Shown piece after piece: positions 60,268 through 64,000 of a stretch of 64,000 nucleotides of DNA; within the stretch, counting starts at the first letter, position 1; every line of letters starts with the position of its first letter. Both the position numbers and the translations under genes were made by a program. The stretch comes from Pyxidicoccus xibeiensis. Its GTDB lineage: Bacteria; Myxococcota; Myxococcia; Myxococcales; Myxococcaceae. The notes below the pieces were generated by a model, which searched no databases, was not told the DNA's origin, and saw nothing but the letters and a program-made list of their open reading frames with translations. Where the stretch lies: the NCBI RefSeq assembly GCF_024198175.1, contig NZ_JAJVKV010000001.1, forward strand, positions 558,001-622,000. The letters are read 5' to 3'.

Positions 60268-60373
60268 GGTGTGGACCTCGGTGTGAAGGTGACACTTCGA
60301 GCGTTCCCGGCCCTGGGGGGCCGAGCGCGCGGTACGGTGGACTGAGGGGACTGAGGGGACTGCTGGTGCCGGG

Positions 60374-63346
60374 CTACTCGAAGACCACGACGGTCTTCAC
60401 CCAGCTGTCCGGCTGTGACGACAGCACGCGGATGCGCTCATCCCGGAGCGCGACGGCGGCCGGGGTGCCGGAGCGGATGCGTTGCATGACGCGTGAGAAG
60501 AAGGGCCCGGCCTCGGCGTCCGGGATGTCGATGGGCGAGGCGATGACGGCGCGCGCGCCCGCCTCGGCGAAGGCGACGGGGAGGCTCCACGGCGCGTGGA
60601 GGTAGGGCGCCGTCCTCGCGGCCTGGCAGGCCCCGAGCAGCACCACCGGCGCGCCCTTGAGCTGCTGCCGCCGCACCTCGCCCGCGGTGAGCGCGTAGCG
60701 GCCCCCCGCCTCCGGCGCCATCACCAGCAGCGAGGCGTCCGACACGCCCAGGTTCACCAGGCCGTGCGCGTGGATTTCCACCTCGGTGGCGTCCGCCAGC
60801 TCCGCGAGCAGCCGCGACGGCGTGGCGGCGGCGCCCGTCAGCTCCACCCGGCGCGGCGAGGGCTCCGCGGGCTGCGACCAGCTGCGCAGCCGGGGCAGGC
60901 CCAGCGAGGCCGGCGCCGCCACGTCGTGCACCAGCAGGGGCCGGGGGGCGGACACCGACGGCGCCACCCGCTTCGCGCCCGCCACGTAGCTCCACGCCAG
61001 CTCCGCCGGCAGCAGCCCCGCCTGGCCGTGCACGGGGTAGCGGGCGAAGACGCGCACGTGCTCGCACGGCTTCAGCGCGGACACCAGCGGCGCGGGCACC
61101 AGCTTCGTCACGTCGAAGTCCGGCGAGCGGCGGCTCGCGTCGGAGTGGCCCAGCAGCTCGCCAGAAGCGCCGCGCGCGGCCACCACGGTGCGCTCGTCGT
61201 GCACCTCCACGCCCACCTCGCAGCGCGAGGGCACCGGGGCCCCGAGCTCCTCGGCGAAGAGGGCCAGCGCCCCGGCCCAGTCCTGGCGGTTGCCGGCGTC
61301 GAGGATGAGGGACGAGTAGCTGTAGGCGCGCGCCTTCGCGGCCACCGGGTCCGCCGGGCCCAGCCGGGCGCCGTCGGAGATGGCCTGGCGCAGCAGCGCG
61401 CGGCCCGCCTCGGCGTCGCGGGTGCTGACGGCGCGGCCCTCGATGTGCGTGGCCATCACCCGCTCGCCCGGGCGCAGCCAGCCCGCCGCGTCCAGCTTCT
61501 TCAGGCCGTCACGCACGCGCTCCACGTCGTCCGGGCGCGAGTCCAACCGGGCGAGGTCCGCCAGCACGAAGGCGCCATTGAGGAAGAGGGGCAGCTCACA
61601 CGCGGGCGCCCGCTCCAGCTCCGCGCGGGCCGCCTGGGGCCGCAGGGCGAAGACGTGCAGCGAGGCCAGGCTCTCGTGCACGTGGCGCTGCGCCGCGCAG
61701 CCCCTGTCGCGCAGGGCCTGCTCCTGGAGGTACGCCCGGGTCAGCGCGAAGGCGTTGCGGAAGCGCGCCATGTCGCCCATCACCAGCAGCAGGTCCGCCT
61801 GCAGCGTCCACTCCTGCGTCCGCCGCGCCCACTCGAGGCCGGCCATGGCGTGCTCGCGCGCCTCCACCAGCCGGTGCTCGTCCTTGTAGATGTGCGAGAG
61901 CAGGTGCTCCACCTGGGCGCAGCGGAAGTCCGCCTTCGCCGCCTGGCACTCGGCCAGCGCGCGCAGCAGCCGCGCCTCGGCGCCGGCCAGGTCGCCCCGG
62001 GTGTACTCCCCCATGGCGCGCTCGCGCTCGCCGTTGAGCAGCAGCCACGGGTCGCCCAGCGTCTTCGCGGCCTGCTCGTACTCGGCGATGCGCGCGGGCA
62101 GCTGGCCCGCCAGGGGCAGCACGCCCAGCAGGAGGTCCGAGTTGCCGGTGGCGGACAGCTCGCGCACGTACGCGTCCAGCCCCTTCATGTCGAAGGTGCC
62201 CAGCAGCACCTGGAGGAAGCGCTCGGCCAGCGGGCCGCGGCGCTGGAAGTCCAGGCCGGCCACGCGGGTGGCGTAGCGCTCCAGGGTGTCCCCGCCGTAG
62301 TGCGCGTCCAGCACGCGGGCCAGCGGCAGCAGCGCCTTCACGCGCTCCGGGGTCGGAGCCGCCCACACGGAGATGTTGAACCAGTTGCGCGCCGTGCCCG
62401 GCACCGCGCGGGCCAGGGCGTCCGGAAAGGGCGTGCCCTGCGTGGCCAGCAGCTTGCCGGCCTTGCCCGCCTCTTCCCACGTCCCACGCTGCCCCTCCAG
62501 GTTGCGCCGCAGGGCCGAGGCGCGCTCCTTCGCCTCCTCCGCCCAGCCCGGCTCACCCAGCGCCGCCACCGCGTCGAAGGCGTCGGCCGCCACCGCGTCC
62601 AGCCCCAGCTCGCGCAGCACCAGCGCCCGGTTCCACAGCGCCTGCGGGTGCCGGGGGTGCTTCTCCAGCACGCCGTCCAGCAGGATGAGGGCCTCTTCCA
62701 GCTCGCCCTTCGACAGCGCCACCACCGCCCGGTCGCTGTCCACGTCCGGCGAGGCCGGCGCGCGCTGCAGGTACTCCGCCGCCTGCTCCCGCTCGCCGCG
62801 CAGCAGGTGGCCGGTGGCCAGCCCGTGCAGGTCTCCCGCCTCCTCCAGCTTCGCCAGCTTCTGCAGCGGCACCAGCTCCCGGGGACGCTCCTCGCCCGAG
62901 CGCAGCACGCCGTAGGGCCGGTGCGCGCTGGCGCCCTCCCAGCTCAGCCGCGCCTCCAGCGAGCGCGTGGGCGCCAGGGCCAGCGCCTCGGCCCCCTGCC
63001 CCGTGGACAGGCCCGGTGAGCGCAGCACCACCAGCGCGAGCACGGCGGCCAGCGAGCCCGCCAGCGCGGCCGCGGCCACGCGGTTGCGGCGGCTCCACGC
63101 CGGACGGAAGGCGCGCCGCGGCTCCGCCTCCTGACGCGGCGGCGGCGCGGGGGCCACCTCCTGCTGCTCCACGTCCACCAGCCGCGACGAGAGCGCCTGG
63201 AGCTGGAGGATGTCGTCGAGGTCCGCCTGGCACTGCGCGCACGTGCCCAGGTGCACGCGGAAGGTGTCCGCCTCCTCAGGGGACAGCTCGCCGTCCGCGA
63301 AGGCCTGGACCTGGTCGTGGATGTCGGTGGGCTCCAGCGCGCTCAT
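60374..63346 (-). CDS. Anti-sigma-like zinc finger/TPR/CHAT-domain membrane protein
   Basis: 990 residues joining four parts. (1) An anti-sigma zinc-finger (zf-HC2) at 1-45 with HxxxCxxC ligands His32, Cys36 and Cys39. (2) One membrane helix at about 89-108. (3) A long helical region (about 110-780) rich in TPR-like pairs such as LWNRALVLRELG. (4) A C-terminal CHAT, or caspase-like, domain (about 800-990) with HAHG (His859/His861) and LLGACQAAR (Cys907) as candidate catalytic dyad. By topology the finger is cytoplasmic and the CHAT domain periplasmic. Its ATG overlaps the stop of the ECF sigma gene (ATGA), which marks it as the partner anti-sigma factor. Confidence 0.88.
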   Translation of the reverse strand: MSALEPTDIHDQVQAFADGELSPEEADTFRVHLGTCAQCQADLDDILQLQALSSRLVDVEQQEVAPAPPPRQEAEPRRAFRPAWSRRNRVAAAALAGSLAAVLALVVLRSPGLSTGQGAEALALAPTRSLEARLSWEGASAHRPYGVLRSGEERPRELVPLQKLAKLEEAGDLHGLATGHLLRGEREQAAEYLQRAPASPDVDSDRAVVALSKGELEEALILLDGVLEKHPRHPQALWNRALVLRELGLDAVAADAFDAVAALGEPGWAEEAKERASALRRNLEGQRGTWEEAGKAGKLLATQGTPFPDALARAVPGTARNWFNISVWAAPTPERVKALLPLARVLDAHYGGDTLERYATRVAGLDFQRRGPLAERFLQVLLGTFDMKGLDAYVRELSATGNSDLLLGVLPLAGQLPARIAEYEQAAKTLGDPWLLLNGERERAMGEYTRGDLAGAEARLLRALAECQAAKADFRCAQVEHLLSHIYKDEHRLVEAREHAMAGLEWARRTQEWTLQADLLLVMGDMARFRNAFALTRAYLQEQALRDRGCAAQRHVHESLASLHVFALRPQAARAELERAPACELPLFLNGAFVLADLARLDSRPDDVERVRDGLKKLDAAGWLRPGERVMATHIEGRAVSTRDAEAGRALLRQAISDGARLGPADPVAAKARAYSYSSLILDAGNRQDWAGALALFAEELGAPVPSRCEVGVEVHDERTVVAARGASGELLGHSDASRRSPDFDVTKLVPAPLVSALKPCEHVRVFARYPVHGQAGLLPAELAWSYVAGAKRVAPSVSAPRPLLVHDVAAPASLGLPRLRSWSQPAEPSPRRVELTGAAATPSRLLAELADATEVEIHAHGLVNLGVSDASLLVMAPEAGGRYALTAGEVRRQQLKGAPVVLLGACQAARTAPYLHAPWSLPVAFAEAGARAVIASPIDIPDAEAGPFFSRVMQRIRSGTPAAVALRDERIRVLSSQPDSWVKTVVVFE

Positions 63347-63999
63347 GTGCCCTCCGCCTCGCCCGGAGGCGTGGGCATCAGCAGCTCCTTCAGCCGGCGG
63401 CGCGCGCGGATGAGGCGCGTGCCCACGGTGGCCTTGGGAATGCCCAGTCGCTCGGCGATCTCCACGTAGGACCTGCCCTCCAGGGCGTGCAGCCGGTACA
63501 CGGTGCGGAACTCCTCGGGCAGCTTCTCCAGCGCCTCGCGCAGCTGCTCCGGGCTGATGGCGGCCCAGGCGGGGGCGGTCTCCACCTCGGGAGCGGCGAT
63601 GCGCTCCTCCATGTCCTCGGCGGACACGTCCGCCCGGCGCTCACGCGTGCGGGAGCGGCACCGGTCGATGAAGAGGTGGTGGAGGATGGTGAGCAGCCAC
63701 GCGCGCCCGTCCGTGCCGGGCTTGTACTTCGCGAGGTTGCGGAGCCCACGCTCCAGGGTGTCCTGGACGAGGTCGCGCGCATCCGCGGCATTCCCGCACA
63801 GGCGCAGCGCGGTGGCCTGCAAGGCCGCCTCGTGCTCCCGGGCGAATGCCGCGAACCACCGGCTGTCCAGGGTCGGCGATGACAGGGGCCTGCTTTCCAC
63901 TCGGGGTGCAGGCTGACCCGTCACGTCCCGGGCCGTCAAGCTCCGCGTCAGCAACGGGCTGGACAGCAGGGCGTGCGGCGAGAGGGCGAAGGCGTTCAT
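63343..63999 (-). CDS. ECF-subfamily RNA polymerase sigma factor
   Basis: 218 residues. Region 2 (about 52-121) contains ADARDLVQDTLERGLRNL and WLLTILHHLFIDRCR, the DNA-melting and -10 recognition part. Region 4 (about 153-207) has LPEEFRTVYRLHALEG and the helix-turn-helix YVEIAERLGIPKATVGTRL that reads the -35. An N-terminal extension of about 50 residues (Leu/Ser/Pro-rich) is not usual and might be upstream sequence misread as coding if the real start is an internal one. The gene overlaps the CHAT-anti-sigma gene by four bases. The promoter and any upstream start lie outside the window. Confidence 0.92.
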   Translation of the reverse strand: MNAFALSPHALLSSPLLTRSLTARDVTGQPAPRVESRPLSSPTLDSRWFAAFAREHEAALQATALRLCGNAADARDLVQDTLERGLRNLAKYKPGTDGRAWLLTILHHLFIDRCRSRTRERRADVSAEDMEERIAAPEVETAPAWAAISPEQLREALEKLPEEFRTVYRLHALEGRSYVEIAERLGIPKATVGTRLIRARRRLKELLMPTPPGEAEGT

Positions 64000-64000
64000 G

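Overview
The window reads as a piece of chromosome from a myxobacterium, most likely Myxococcaceae (Myxococcus, Corallococcus or Pyxidicoccus type). The reasons are a base composition near 70% G+C, dense coding on both strands, a protein of the Myxococcales-specific DUF2378 (TIGR02265) family at 26164-26721, about fifteen predicted lipoproteins, a multi-PAS histidine kinase, and an ECF sigma factor next to a very large membrane anti-sigma-like protein. I see no rRNA, tRNA, CRISPR array, transposase or phage gene. About 56 genes are supported.

Layout. 1-3000 (+): the end of an FG-GAP repeat protein, an AtoE-type short-chain fatty acid transporter and a small secreted protein. 3070-5898: a TetR regulator divergent from two tandem NAD(P)-binding paralogues. 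5895-6640: a convergent intergenic zone holding three different tandem arrays (29, 70 and 63 bp units) and two perfect hairpins. 6589-17406 (-): a run of six exported proteins: a small secreted protein, a metzincin-like protease, a cysteine-repeat lipoprotein, a four-CxxCH cytochrome-like lipoprotein, a seven-bladed propeller and a PstS-like binding lipoprotein. 17407-18196 is a structured non-coding gap. 18197-28169: a propeller lipoprotein, a K+-independent type membrane pyrophosphatase (hppA), a zinc-ribbon/SPW-like pair, a cold-shock protein, a DUF99 protein, a STAS-like protein, a DUF2378/RuvC-fold/Nudix operon, and a lipoprotein with a JAMM-like motif followed by a second lipoprotein.

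28221-33422 (-) is a TetR-membrane fusion protein-RND efflux operon whose repressor carries an unusual repetitive tail. 33667-46936 holds a DUF2293 protein, RNase Z, a rhomboid protease, an amidohydrolase lipoprotein, several lipoproteins of unknown function, a DUF4139/C45-acyltransferase pair and a GNAT enzyme. 47194-48109 is a two-cysteine OhrR plus Ohr peroxide-resistance operon with a clear, apparently leaderless promoter. 48267-49458 is an overlapping HipA-like kinase/DUF3037 pair. 49433-60267 contains tandem lipoprotein paralogues, an EEP-family hydrolase, a DUF421 membrane protein, a C-terminal J-domain protein, an M1 aminopeptidase with HEAT-like repeats, a three-PAS histidine kinase, a 58-residue protein translated just ahead of a DUF3616 protein, and a lipoprotein.

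The most notable system is at the right edge (60374-63999, minus strand). An ECF sigma factor overlaps by ATGA a 990-residue protein that joins a zinc-finger anti-sigma domain, one membrane span, a long helical-repeat region and a C-terminal CHAT (caspase-like) domain with visible His and Cys candidates. Anti-sigma control and a caspase-like protease are thus combined in one polypeptide. Other leads are the CCTGTC-N9-GACAGG palindrome shared by the 70-bp array and a promoter region 46 kb away, a perfect hairpin hiding the ribosome binding site of the metzincin gene, and the hairpin-rich gap near 17.6 kb.
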